Source: a virus. Taken from it: a DNA stretch of 35,933 nt. Each line of letters opens with the position of its first letter. Positions within the stretch are counted from its first letter, which is position 1. The position numbers and the translations under genes were made by a program. Positions 7,059 to 13,379 of the stretch are shown here, in pieces. Under the pieces are notes generated by a model. That model was not told the DNA's origin. It worked only from the letters and a program-made list of their open reading frames with translations, and ran no database searches. The stretch covers positions 1 through 35,933 of the IMG/VR virus record IMGVR_UViG_3300035698_023622, one strand, 5' to 3'.

Positions 7059-7631
7059 ATGCCAGTAGCTACATTAACAAGTTTTGGGCGGAAAGAACGC
7101 CAAAAAAATAATTTATCCGGATTAGCCAGAATCGTGCTTTTTGGGGCTTCGCAATTTACGGCAGCGTGGCCAACAACAGTAACTGATGGGGAAGTTTCCG
7201 TGGCACTGCCCCTCAAGTCTGATACGCTTGGTGCGGTTGTTACTTTCGACATTGGTAGCGGCCGGGCAAAGACAACAAAAAGCGGTCCGTTAGGACATCA
7301 GAAGCATACACATGAAATGGAGTGCAATATGGCAGGAGTGACAAAAGAAGCATCTGCTGCGGTGGCAAAAACTTTGAATGAAGGCGGAGTTGCACTTTGC
7401 TATCAAAAAGATGGGAGTTGTCAGATTTTAGGATCTAGTCATATACCCCTTAATTTTGAGCACGATTCTGATACAGGAGCGGGTGATAATGATAAGAACA
7501 TTTTCAATTTTAAGGGCATGAGTTCGGACTCTATGCCGTGGGGTTCTGTTTTCCTCGCCGATAGCGTAACGGTACCTTTACCAGCAGAAGAAGATTCTAA
7601 GGGTGAGCCCGCATGGTTCAGTACTGTATAA
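7059..7631 (+). CDS. Tail-tube-like protein A
   Basis: 190 residues. Architecture: an N-terminal VATLTSFGRK segment with NNLSGLARIVLFGA; a charged strand (HQKHTHEMECNMAGVTKEASA); a 'KDGSCQILGSS' hairpin near residue 118; and PLNFEHDSDTGAGDNDKN followed by FNFKGMSSD. This series resembles phage tail-tube proteins ('GTG...DxNxxxFxFxG'), although no profile search was possible. It is paralogous to the next gene, with long stretches of identical DNA. It lies just downstream of the capsid gene, where tail-tube or head-decoration proteins are common. Confidence 0.6.
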   Translation: MPVATLTSFGRKERQKNNLSGLARIVLFGASQFTAAWPTTVTDGEVSVALPLKSDTLGAVVTFDIGSGRAKTTKSGPLGHQKHTHEMECNMAGVTKEASAAVAKTLNEGGVALCYQKDGSCQILGSSHIPLNFEHDSDTGAGDNDKNIFNFKGMSSDSMPWGSVFLADSVTVPLPAEEDSKGEPAWFSTV

Positions 7632-8101
7632 TACATTTTGACTATGGCAGTAGCAACGTTATTAAGTTTTGGAAGAAAGGCACGGCAGGTGAATAACTTA
7701 CCGGGCCTTTCTATGTTGTGCATCATTGGTGCGAGTCAATTCAAGGCGGCGTTCCCCTCTCCTTTATTAATTGGGGTAGAGAGTAGTAGTGTTTCGGCAA
7801 ATATTTACGACTACCTGAAGCAAAACGCAAAGTTGGCGTGGATATTTTTCGACATTGGTAGCGGCCGGGCAAAGACAACAAAAAGCTGCCCGTTAGGACA
7901 CCAGAAACATACACATGAAATAGAGTGCAATATGGCGGGTGTAACGAAAGAAGCATCTGCGGCTTTGGGAAAGACCTTAAACGAAGGAGGGATAGCGATT
8001 GCGATTCTGAAAGACGGTACGCAGCAAATACTTGGATCTAGTCATATACCCCTTAATTTTGAGCACGATTCTGATACAGGAGCGGGTGATAATGATAAGA
8101 A
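7244..8101 (+). repeat. Duplicated gene segments at constant 603-bp offset
   Basis: Positions 7244-7283 and 7431-7498 are identical to 7847-7886 and 8034-8101, a constant offset of 603 bp. The blocks of 40 and 68 identical bp lie between diverged segments. This pattern fits a tandem gene duplication with later divergence outside, or gene conversion inside, the conserved tracts. Confidence 0.85.
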
Positions 8102-8420
8102 TATAATTAGTTTCAAAGGCGTAACCACGTCAATGCCGTGGGGTAATGTCTTTCTTGGATTGCCCTTTGCTAATTGGGGATACGGCTTGAAAGTAAGCAA
8201 CTCGGGAATAAGTTTAAGCGAATCGGCGGTAAGTGCAATTGGTGTTGGGGCTATTTTTCTTAATACAGCTACGATGGTTTTTTACGAAAAATCAAGTCTT
8301 ACACAATCGGCATTTTTTAGTTCAGGTCTGCCCGGTGTAGTGTTGCCGTCAGGGGTTTGGCTCGTAAAAACGGTAGTTAGGCAAACAAACGGTTCTGAGC
8401 CGACTTATTATAGATTATAA
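7644..8420 (+). CDS. Tail-tube-like protein B with extra C-terminal domain
   Basis: I chose ATG 7644 (258 residues) because it aligns with the start of protein A (MxVATLxSFGRK). It repeats the whole protein A fold, including NMAGVTKEASA, the hairpin with KDGTQQILGSS, and the FEHDSDTGAGDNDKN segment. It then carries about 75 additional residues (from FANWGYGLKVSNSG) that look like an added beta domain, as in tail-tube subunits decorated by an Ig-like domain. The two may form an inner tube and a decorated variant, or one may be a tail terminator. It starts 12 nt after protein A. Confidence 0.6.
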   Translation: MAVATLLSFGRKARQVNNLPGLSMLCIIGASQFKAAFPSPLLIGVESSSVSANIYDYLKQNAKLAWIFFDIGSGRAKTTKSCPLGHQKHTHEIECNMAGVTKEASAALGKTLNEGGIAIAILKDGTQQILGSSHIPLNFEHDSDTGAGDNDKNIISFKGVTTSMPWGNVFLGLPFANWGYGLKVSNSGISLSESAVSAIGVGAIFLNTATMVFYEKSSLTQSAFFSSGLPGVVLPSGVWLVKTVVRQTNGSEPTYYRL

Positions 8421-8422
8421 TT

Positions 8423-8656
8423 ATGTATTATATCAAAAAGAAATATTTGGGCAAAGTGAAATTAGTGAGGGGTGCGGAGCAGCTGTTGCTTAACGACGAA
8501 GCAACTCAGGAGCAGCTCGAAAGCTGGTTTGACGACCCTACTGCCCAAAAGTATATTGATTACAATAAAACGAAAAAAGACGATGCAAAAGCAGGAGAAC
8601 AAACAGACGATTCAGAAAATAAAAGCTCAGGCGGCAAAGGTTCTAAAAAGAAATAA
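8423..8656 (+). CDS. Small charged protein after tail-tube genes
   Basis: 77 residues starting 2 nt after the previous stop. The N-terminal ~45 residues are ordered-looking (YYIKKKYLGKVKLVRGAEQLL, QEQLESWFDDPTAQKYID). The tail is low-complexity Lys/Asp/Ser/Gly. The stop TAA at 8654-8656 directly follows a TCT AAA AAG AAA tract. The +1 (equivalently -2) frame stays open to 8732 and continues the same acidic, Lys-rich composition, so a longer product by frameshift or a 1-nt insertion in the A5 run is possible. Small proteins in this position can be tail-assembly chaperones, but nothing here proves it. Confidence 0.65.
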   Translation: MYYIKKKYLGKVKLVRGAEQLLLNDEATQEQLESWFDDPTAQKYIDYNKTKKDDAKAGEQTDDSENKSSGGKGSKKK

Positions 8657-8750
8657 AGCTTCTAAACAGCCCATAGCCATTTCTGAAGAGGAAACAGAAA
8701 ACGCGGTAACGCCCCAATTGCCGACTAAGTAAGAAGGACACAGATACAAA

Positions 8751-8784
8751 AAAAACGCCGGATGTATAATCCGGCGTTTTTTTT
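8751..8784 (+). terminator. Rho-independent terminator of the head module
   Basis: AAAAACGCCGGAT (8751-8763) pairs with ATCCGGCGTTTTT (8769-8781) and a T8 run follows. The -7 box of the next transcript begins only 2 nt after the T run. Confidence 0.9.
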
Positions 8785-8785
8785 G

Positions 8786-8793
8786 TATCTTTC
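8786..8793 (+). promoter_or_regulatory. -7-like box TATCTTTC
   Basis: TATCTTTC differs from TAnnTTTG at the last base and is placed right behind the terminator. With the usual 3-nt gap, transcription would begin at about 8797, the first base of a 13-bp inverted repeat. Confidence 0.5.
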
Positions 8794-8796
8794 GGG

Positions 8797-8910
8797 TGCG
8801 AAAACAAGTTTAAAAATTGCGGGATACAAGTGCTGATATTGTCGGCGAGAGAGGGGGTGCAAGTCCCCTAAGCTTGTATCTACGTACTTGTTTTCGCAGC
8901 ACTTACCGAC
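8797..8910 (+). ncRNA. Structured leader RNA, unknown family
   Basis: TGCGAAAACAAGT (8797-8809) and ACTTGTTTTCGCA (8886-8898) form a perfect 13-bp closing helix. Inside it, GATACAAG (8823-8830) pairs with CTTGTATC (8873-8880). GGGGG/CCCCT (8853-8869) closes a 7-nt loop TGCAAGT resembling a tRNA T-loop, and GCTG/CGGC (8832-8846) can make a third arm, giving a three-way junction. A competing pairing exists: AAGTGCTG (8828-8835) with CAGCACTT (8897-8904), plus GTCGG (8841-8845) with CCGAC (8906-8910). It overlaps the inner and outer helices, so the RNA could switch. The ATG at 8916 follows. No known riboswitch or ribozyme consensus was recognised. Confidence 0.55.
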
Positions 8911-8915
8911 ATTTT

Positions 8916-9205
8916 ATGAATCCGAGCACAAGTGTCTTGAGTGACTTACTCAAGGAGCATGGTATTGAAGCGAGCAAACTGGTAGCTACCTTTAGGGATT
9001 ACCTTCTTTTGCCCGTCAACGAATACGGCGGGAATTTTTTATTGATGAGGTAGCGAACGACCTGCATGTTTTCTACCGACGAGAAGCAATTGAGCAAGTT
9101 ATCGAACTGATTGAAGATGAGCGTAAACTTAATGAAAGCACGTGCAGCAGTAAGGATGCTGAGCAATCTAGTGCAAGCGAAACGAGCACCGCAGAACAAG
9201 CTTGA
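8916..9205 (+). CDS. Hypothetical protein with -1 frameshift heptamer
   Basis: The zero frame (8916-9053) encodes only 45 residues. At 9035-9041 it contains T TTT TTA in the correct phase (codons AAT TTT TTA), the same heptamer as HIV-1 gag-pol. After a -1 slip the frame runs to a TGA at 9203-9205, giving a 96-residue product whose second part (FIDEVANDLHVFYRREAIEQVIELIEDE) is clearly protein-like. That -1 frame has no ATG, GTG or TTG of its own between its upstream stop and the slip site, so it can be translated only by shifting, unless one T is missing from the run. A weak 5-bp stem (9049-9053 with 9073-9077) begins 7 nt after the heptamer. The family is not recognised. Confidence 0.6.
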
Positions 9206-9737
9206 TAATGCGATAATGCGATTACAGGAGCTAGAAGTCAAAGCCCCTGAGGTGCTTACTCATGAACCAGCACAAGCTTCCCCGATTTCGTCAAGAAGTC
9301 CCCTCTCCCACTCTGATGATATTAAGAAGGCTCAGTCTGACTTGAGCGTTGCGGCTGACGTGCTGTTTCGGGAACAGACGGTAATTTCGCAACAAATAAT
9401 TGATTTTGATCCTGCCGTACCATGCCCGCACCTGACCAGTGAGGCAATTGTGAAGCGGCGGGAGATTGAACGTATCTGGTCTAAGAAGAAGCACATTGAG
9501 CGTAACGGCGTGGTTGATGATACGGAAGATGAACCCGAAGCTCGGACAAAAGACGATATCGAAAGGCTTGACGTAATTGCGGGAAAGTTGCCAAGGCTGC
9601 GGGATCAGCGATATAAGCTCGACAAGAAACTTGAAAAAGAGGGAGCAAAAGAGGCCACAAAGGTAAAATGGGCTATCCAGTTAGCTCAGGTGGTTGCGGA
9701 AATTGAACAACTAGTCAACGAAAGAGATTTATTATGA
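9117..9737 (+). CDS. Hypothetical helical phage protein
   Basis: ATG 9117 was preferred to TTG 9111, giving 206 residues. It overlaps the trans-frame end of the previous gene by 89 nt and the next gene by 4 nt (ATGA). It is predicted to be almost wholly helical, with charged heptad-like stretches in the C-terminal half (IERLDVIAGKLPRLRDQRY, LDKKLEKEGAKEATKVKW) and a linker rich in Ser, Pro and Thr near residues 45-65. There is one Cys and no metal-site or catalytic motif. It may be structural or a partner of the ParB-like protein to which it is translationally coupled. Confidence 0.7.
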   Translation: MSVNLMKARAAVRMLSNLVQAKRAPQNKLDNAIMRLQELEVKAPEVLTHEPAQASPISSRSPLSHSDDIKKAQSDLSVAADVLFREQTVISQQIIDFDPAVPCPHLTSEAIVKRREIERIWSKKKHIERNGVVDDTEDEPEARTKDDIERLDVIAGKLPRLRDQRYKLDKKLEKEGAKEATKVKWAIQLAQVVAEIEQLVNERDLL

Positions 9738-10345
9738 GCTTGATTTGGAAAACCGAACAGCGTAAGGTAAAGAACCTGATACCTTACGAATACAACCCAC
9801 GCAAGATGAGTGCAGAGCAGATGAAACATTTGCGGGAAAGCCTCGAAGAATTTGGTATGGTAGAGATACCTGCCATTAATGAGGATGGAATTTTGATTGC
9901 CGGGCACCAGCGGTGTGCGGCAATGATTGCGTTGGGGCGTGGTGAAGAAATGATTGATGTAAGAGTACCGAACATGCAACTCAGCGAAAAACAGCTAAAA
10001 AAGTATAATTTCAACTCTAATGCTATTAAAGGAGATTGGGTAGATGATATTTTGAGATCTCATTTTGAAGATGTGATTGATTTTGCGGATTATGGAATGG
10101 AGATTGAAGAAATTGGGTCTGCCCACGCCGCTCTTGCCGATGCAACGGAAGAACCCGAAATGCCAATCGTTGGGAAGTTTTCCGAAAAATACACTTCGTT
10201 TGTGGTTGTGTGCGTCAATGAAATTGACGAAAATCATATTGCCGAAAAGCTCGGAATTGAACGTGGCAAGTCTTACAAAGGAGGTACTAATATTGCACCG
10301 ATGCATGTAATTCACGCTGCAAAACTGATTGAGTCATGGAAGTAA
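9734..10345 (+). CDS. ParB/Sulfiredoxin-fold domain protein
   Basis: 203 residues. The N-terminal ~95 residues are a ParB-like nuclease domain: LIPYEYNPRKMSAEQM (15-30), LRESLEEFGMVEIPAIN (33-49), then the signature GILIAGHQRCAAMIALG (52-68) with GHQR at 57-60. No helix-turn-helix partition domain follows, so it is not a chromosome-segregation ParB. The C-terminal half is unassigned. In phages such stand-alone domains often sit with DNA methylases or base-modification enzymes. Here it overlaps a glycosyltransferase-like gene by 10 nt. Nuclease, NTPase or DNA-binding scaffold for a modifying enzyme are all possible. Confidence 0.8.
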   Translation: MSLIWKTEQRKVKNLIPYEYNPRKMSAEQMKHLRESLEEFGMVEIPAINEDGILIAGHQRCAAMIALGRGEEMIDVRVPNMQLSEKQLKKYNFNSNAIKGDWVDDILRSHFEDVIDFADYGMEIEEIGSAHAALADATEEPEMPIVGKFSEKYTSFVVVCVNEIDENHIAEKLGIERGKSYKGGTNIAPMHVIHAAKLIESWK

Positions 10346-11070
10346 AAGTTGTTATACCTTCTCACAAAAGATGGGACCGGGTTAGTACGATCAGTGCCGT
10401 GGACGGTGCTCTTTTGTGTGTGGCGGATTCTCAGGCGAAGTTATACCGAGCTTGCAACAAGGGTATTGAGGTGGTAACGCACCCTGATAACATTATTGGT
10501 TTGGCACGGAAACGGGATTGGATTATTAAGCATTTTGGGGATGTGTTTATGCTCGACGATGATATTGATTCATTGAAGCGGACGTATCAGGAAAAAGGCG
10601 AAAGCTCTGATATCGAAGCTGCGGATGCGTTCGACCTGATTCAGGTAGCGGCGAACGCTTGCCGGGATAGTGGGTTCTTCCTTTTTGGTTTTAGTATGTC
10701 GGCAACTCCAGTTCAATTTGATCCTTTCAGACCTATCAAAATGGGTGGGTATTTTACGGGTGCTGCACACGGAGTTTTGAGCGGCTCAAAGCTGTGGTAT
10801 AATCCAGATATTGTTTGCAACGAAGACTACTGGATCAGTTGTTTGAACGCTTATTATCACCGTGGCGGATGGAAAGATAACCGATTTTGCTTTGTGCAAC
10901 GAGATACTTTTATCAACCGTGGTGGGCTTGCCGAGTTCAGGAATTTGGATTCTGAAGAGAAGGACTTCCAATTGTTGCAACGGACTTTTGGCAGCGATGT
11001 TGTAACTTTGAGAAAGAAGGCAGGCAAAAGTCATGCTTTCCAGAAAACCCTAAAATTCCCTTTTTTATGA
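10336..11070 (+). CDS. Probable DNA-base glycosyltransferase (TAGT-like)
   Basis: 244 residues with a GT-A-like layout: a first strand VKVVIPSHKRWDRVST (3-18), an LARKRDWIIKHFG helix, and an acidic metal/nucleotide-sugar motif FMLDDDID (71-78). FTGAAHGVL and NEDYWISC may be later acceptor-site segments. It resembles the TET/JBP-associated glycosyltransferase family described in phages, which adds sugars to oxidised or modified bases. No hydroxymethylase or TET gene is visible, so the acceptor base is unknown. It is coupled to the upstream ParB-like gene and to the next gene (ATGA). Transfer to a protein or cell-wall acceptor cannot be excluded. Confidence 0.65.
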   Translation: MEVKVVIPSHKRWDRVSTISAVDGALLCVADSQAKLYRACNKGIEVVTHPDNIIGLARKRDWIIKHFGDVFMLDDDIDSLKRTYQEKGESSDIEAADAFDLIQVAANACRDSGFFLFGFSMSATPVQFDPFRPIKMGGYFTGAAHGVLSGSKLWYNPDIVCNEDYWISCLNAYYHRGGWKDNRFCFVQRDTFINRGGLAEFRNLDSEEKDFQLLQRTFGSDVVTLRKKAGKSHAFQKTLKFPFL

Positions 11071-11312
11071 GTGGTAAAGTTGCGACGACTTCGCTTATAG
11101 AAAGAGAATTTTACGATCGACTTGAAGGGGTAAGATCTGGAAATTTGTGTAATAAAGTATTGCAAGCTGGATGGGACTGTGACTGTTTAGAAGAGTGTAA
11201 ATACAGCAAGGATTCTGGTCTTAGTGTTCAGTCGGTAAATTCATTTTTGGTGTTATCACCGCCGACATTGCCAAAAAATGAAACTGGGGAGTTATTACCA
11301 CTTCTCCCGTAA
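11067..11312 (+). CDS. Small Cys-containing hypothetical protein
   Basis: 81 residues, starting inside the previous stop (ATGA). Four Cys are grouped in the middle (LCNKVLQAGWDCDCLEECKY), which could bind a metal or form a small zinc-knuckle-like site. The rest has no recognised motif. It is the last gene of the ParB-glycosyltransferase operon before the terminator at 11359-11387, so its function may belong with DNA modification. Confidence 0.5.
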   Translation: MSGKVATTSLIEREFYDRLEGVRSGNLCNKVLQAGWDCDCLEECKYSKDSGLSVQSVNSFLVLSPPTLPKNETGELLPLLP

Positions 11313-11358
11313 AATATAAAGACAACATCACGCAACTATGATTAGCCCGGATGGGCAG

Positions 11359-11387
11359 AAGCTCCGTAGAAATACGGGGCTTTTTTT
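11359..11387 (+). terminator. Rho-independent terminator
   Basis: AAGCTCCGTA (11359-11368) pairs with TACGGGGCTT (11373-11382; one U:G) around a GAAA loop, followed by T7. It ends the 8797-11312 transcript. Confidence 0.85.
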
Positions 11388-11410
11388 GTGCCAAAAAACT
11401 ATTACAAAAT

Positions 11411-11488
11411 TATACGGATTGCGGTTTCCGTATATCGTTCTGTTGTAAGATATTACAGATGTAGTTAATTAATCATCAATCATTTAAA
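11411..11488 (+). promoter_or_regulatory. Palindrome plus shared leader motif, copy A
   Basis: TATACGGA (11411-11418) and TCCGTATA (11427-11434) form an operator-like palindrome. From 11461 the leader motif GTAGTTAATTAATCATCAAT occurs. Related leaders precede the genes at 13093 and 13380. No standard -7 box is obvious. Confidence 0.45.
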
Positions 11489-11498
11489 CATTACATCG

Positions 11499-12227
11499 AT
11501 GAAAAATCAGAACAATTCTATCCGTACGAAAACCGGAAAATTCGCAAAAAAAACATCTTCATTGTACCGCTTTTGCAAGCGTACTGGACTTGACGAAAAC
11601 GCTTATTATGAATGGGCGAAATTATGCGGTATGCGAGCCTCACTCAGTTATAAAGACCGTCAAATTTGTGAACTAATTGGAATTGAAGCAATTCACGATC
11701 TTCAAAGCTACAAGCCGATTGATTGCGAAGGTTTACAGACTGTTGGAGAGTTGAATCAATTCATTTTAACCGAGTGCCTAAATCCCGCGGATCTTGCAGC
11801 TTCCTACCTTGAAATGCTAACGCTTCAAGATGTTGATACGAGTGCAGACGGCTTAATTGATGCTCACCTTACTACCACCACAAAGGCGAGCTTTGAAAGA
11901 TGGGGCGACGTTAACCGATTATCTGATGTTTCGCCGTCTTGGTTTGAAAAGACGGGTACGCCTTTGGACGTGCAAGCTATGAATATCAGCGAGAGCGTTG
12001 GGCGTGAGATTACTGAAAACGATATGGTTGAGTATTTGACCACCTACCGGAAAAACAAGTATAAATCAACCTCTAAGTTGATTATTGAACAGTACGAAGC
12101 TCGTTTTGAGCAGCTTACCGGATTTCGGCTAACTGAAAAATATGCGGAGCATTTGAGAGCTATTTTGAATGGCGATACTGAGCAGGTTGAAGCAGCTTCG
12201 GAAGAGCTTGAAACAGTTGATTTTTAA
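11499..12227 (+). CDS. Hypothetical protein, methylase partner
   Basis: 242 residues, no recognised catalytic motif. The basic N-terminus (RTKTGKFAKKTSSLYRFCKR) is followed by a region that could be a helix-turn-helix (LDENAYYEWAKLCGM, then SYKDRQICELIG). The C-terminal part is helical (LTTYRKNKYKSTSKLIIEQYEARFEQLTG). It lies 2 nt upstream of the N6-methylase-like gene, so they are very probably co-translated, and it may provide DNA recognition or regulation for that protein. That link is inferred from position only. Confidence 0.65.
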   Translation: MKNQNNSIRTKTGKFAKKTSSLYRFCKRTGLDENAYYEWAKLCGMRASLSYKDRQICELIGIEAIHDLQSYKPIDCEGLQTVGELNQFILTECLNPADLAASYLEMLTLQDVDTSADGLIDAHLTTTTKASFERWGDVNRLSDVSPSWFEKTGTPLDVQAMNISESVGREITENDMVEYLTTYRKNKYKSTSKLIIEQYEARFEQLTGFRLTEKYAEHLRAILNGDTEQVEAASEELETVDF

Positions 12228-12229
12228 GC

Positions 12230-12994
12230 ATGAGTATTGTACAAGATGTGCCGGGCGAACTCAAGGAGTTTGCTCGGCTCTTCGATAAGTTAGCTTATCG
12301 GAACAGCGACTACGGGACTGTATTTAGCGATTGGACTACCTATTTATTTTGGGGAATGCTGCTTGAAGGCGACCCGGAAGCAGCTAAGGATTTGCAACGA
12401 AGGTACGGCGATGACTACCCGATTTTTCAGCAGCTCAATATCGAATATCTGAAAGCCCATGAGAAAGGTCTTGGCTACGCTCAGGGTTGGTACGATGGGC
12501 TTGGGATTTTCTACGAAACAATAGCGAGTAGGTACAAAGCATCTGCATTAGGTCAGTTTTTTACACCGCCTACTTTGGTGGAATTGATGTCAGCAATTGT
12601 GCCCCCGCAGCCGAACGAAAAAACGTGTTTAGATCCTTGCTCTGGATCCGGCAGGTTCCTTTTGGCCGCCCACGTGAAGAACCCGCAAATAAGATGCTAT
12701 GCCAGTGACATTGATCCGGTCTGCGTGCGGATGTCGGCAATCAATATGGCGTTGCACGGTTGCCGTGGTGAGGTTGCACATTCAAATGCACTCAGTTTAG
12801 AATGGTGGGGCGGATGGGAAATAAATCCGATGTTTTCAATACCGGGTTGCCCGCCAGTGCCGCATATTCGTCCACTTAGCAAAGAGCAAAGCAGCTTCTA
12901 TTATTCAGAGATAAATGAGCCTAAAACTGCTATACAAGTTGAGATTTCGGAGAAAATAAAACGAGTCAAAGCAGAGCAATTAACGCTTTTTTGA
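12230..12994 (+). CDS. N6-adenine methylase-like protein lacking motif IV
   Basis: 254 residues. The helical N-terminal ~105 residues are followed by the N6 DNA-methylase start GQFFTPPTLVELM (108-120), SAM-binding motif I DPCSGSGRF (135-143) and the adenine-pocket acid in YASDIDP (157-163). The catalytic motif IV ([DN]PP[YF]) expected ~60 residues later is absent. In its place are an INP (198-200) and CPPVPH. So SAM binding is likely but base methylation is doubtful. The last five residues are QLTLF, matching the QL[SD]LF-type peptide that docks on the bacterial beta sliding clamp. Confidence 0.75.
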   Translation: MSIVQDVPGELKEFARLFDKLAYRNSDYGTVFSDWTTYLFWGMLLEGDPEAAKDLQRRYGDDYPIFQQLNIEYLKAHEKGLGYAQGWYDGLGIFYETIASRYKASALGQFFTPPTLVELMSAIVPPQPNEKTCLDPCSGSGRFLLAAHVKNPQIRCYASDIDPVCVRMSAINMALHGCRGEVAHSNALSLEWWGGWEINPMFSIPGCPPVPHIRPLSKEQSSFYYSEINEPKTAIQVEISEKIKRVKAEQLTLF

Positions 12995-13006
12995 TAGTGG
13001 AAAACT

Positions 13007-13035
13007 TAACGGATTTCAGTTTCTGAAATCCGTTA
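13007..13035 (+). promoter_or_regulatory. 13-bp hairpin, terminator or operator
   Basis: TAACGGATTTCAG (13007-13019) pairs perfectly with CTGAAATCCGTTA (13023-13035) around a TTT loop. The T content after it is weak (TTTAT). A related palindrome core (ACGGAT) is found at 11411-11434, before the previous transcription unit, which favours a protein-binding site. Confidence 0.5.
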
Positions 13036-13055
13036 TTTATAACGAATTTACAGGA

Positions 13056-13083
13056 GTAGTTAATTAATCATTCATCATTAAAG
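13056..13083 (+). promoter_or_regulatory. Shared leader motif, copy B
   Basis: GTAGTTAATTAATCATTCAT followed by CATTAAAG nearly repeats the leader at 11461 and is again placed just before a start codon (ATG 13093). Confidence 0.45.
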
Positions 13084-13092
13084 TATTCAGAA

Positions 13093-13290
13093 ATGAAAAA
13101 CAAATTGAAAGCAGTAATGCGAAAAATTGAGCTGGCAGATGGCCCAACGAAGACCATCCTACTTAATTATTACCAGGAGAAACCTGAAAGAATTTACGGG
13201 TTGCAAAAAAGCTTACTGAAGGGGCATAGTGATATGCCGCTGTTTGCGGCTTCGGCAGAAGAAAAGCAGGTGGAATTATTCAGAGAGTAA
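13093..13290 (+). CDS. Small protein with clamp-binding-like peptides
   Basis: 65 residues: a basic helical N-terminal half, then a C-terminal tail containing DMPLF and, near the end, QVELF. Both resemble the pentapeptide (QxxLF, DxxLF) used to bind the beta sliding clamp. The upstream methylase-like protein ends in QLTLF. It is transcribed between two hairpins (13007-13035 and 13297-13320) with its own leader motif. A replication-hijacking or clamp-targeting adaptor is a testable idea; no family is recognised. Confidence 0.55.
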   Translation: MKNKLKAVMRKIELADGPTKTILLNYYQEKPERIYGLQKSLLKGHSDMPLFAASAEEKQVELFRE

Positions 13291-13296
13291 CGAAAA

Positions 13297-13320
13297 TAGC
13301 CCGGTGATCAGACCGGGCTA
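13297..13320 (+). terminator. GC-rich hairpin between genes
   Basis: TAGCCCGGT (13297-13305) pairs perfectly with ACCGGGCTA (13312-13320). No T run follows, so it may act as an mRNA-stabilising or attenuating stem rather than a full terminator. Confidence 0.5.
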
Positions 13321-13345
13321 AAAGTGTTCTTCAAAAACAAAAAAT

Positions 13346-13367
13346 GTAGTTAATCATCAAATCAGAA
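13346..13367 (+). promoter_or_regulatory. Shared leader motif, copy C
   Basis: GTAGTTAATCATCAAATCAG lacks one TTAA unit compared with copies A and B but keeps the same start and position, 34 nt before the ATG at 13380. Confidence 0.4.
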
Positions 13368-13379
13368 CAGGACAAAATT

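Noticed and set aside
8797-8898. Hammerhead ribozyme or tRNA
   Set aside because: CTGATAT is not the CUGANGA core and no matching GAAA is placed correctly. The T-loop-like hairpin lacks a 7-bp acceptor stem, D-arm and anticodon arm in register.
9734-10345. Plasmid partition protein ParB
   Set aside because: Only the nuclease-like domain is present, with no HTH segment, no ParA gene and no parS-like repeats.
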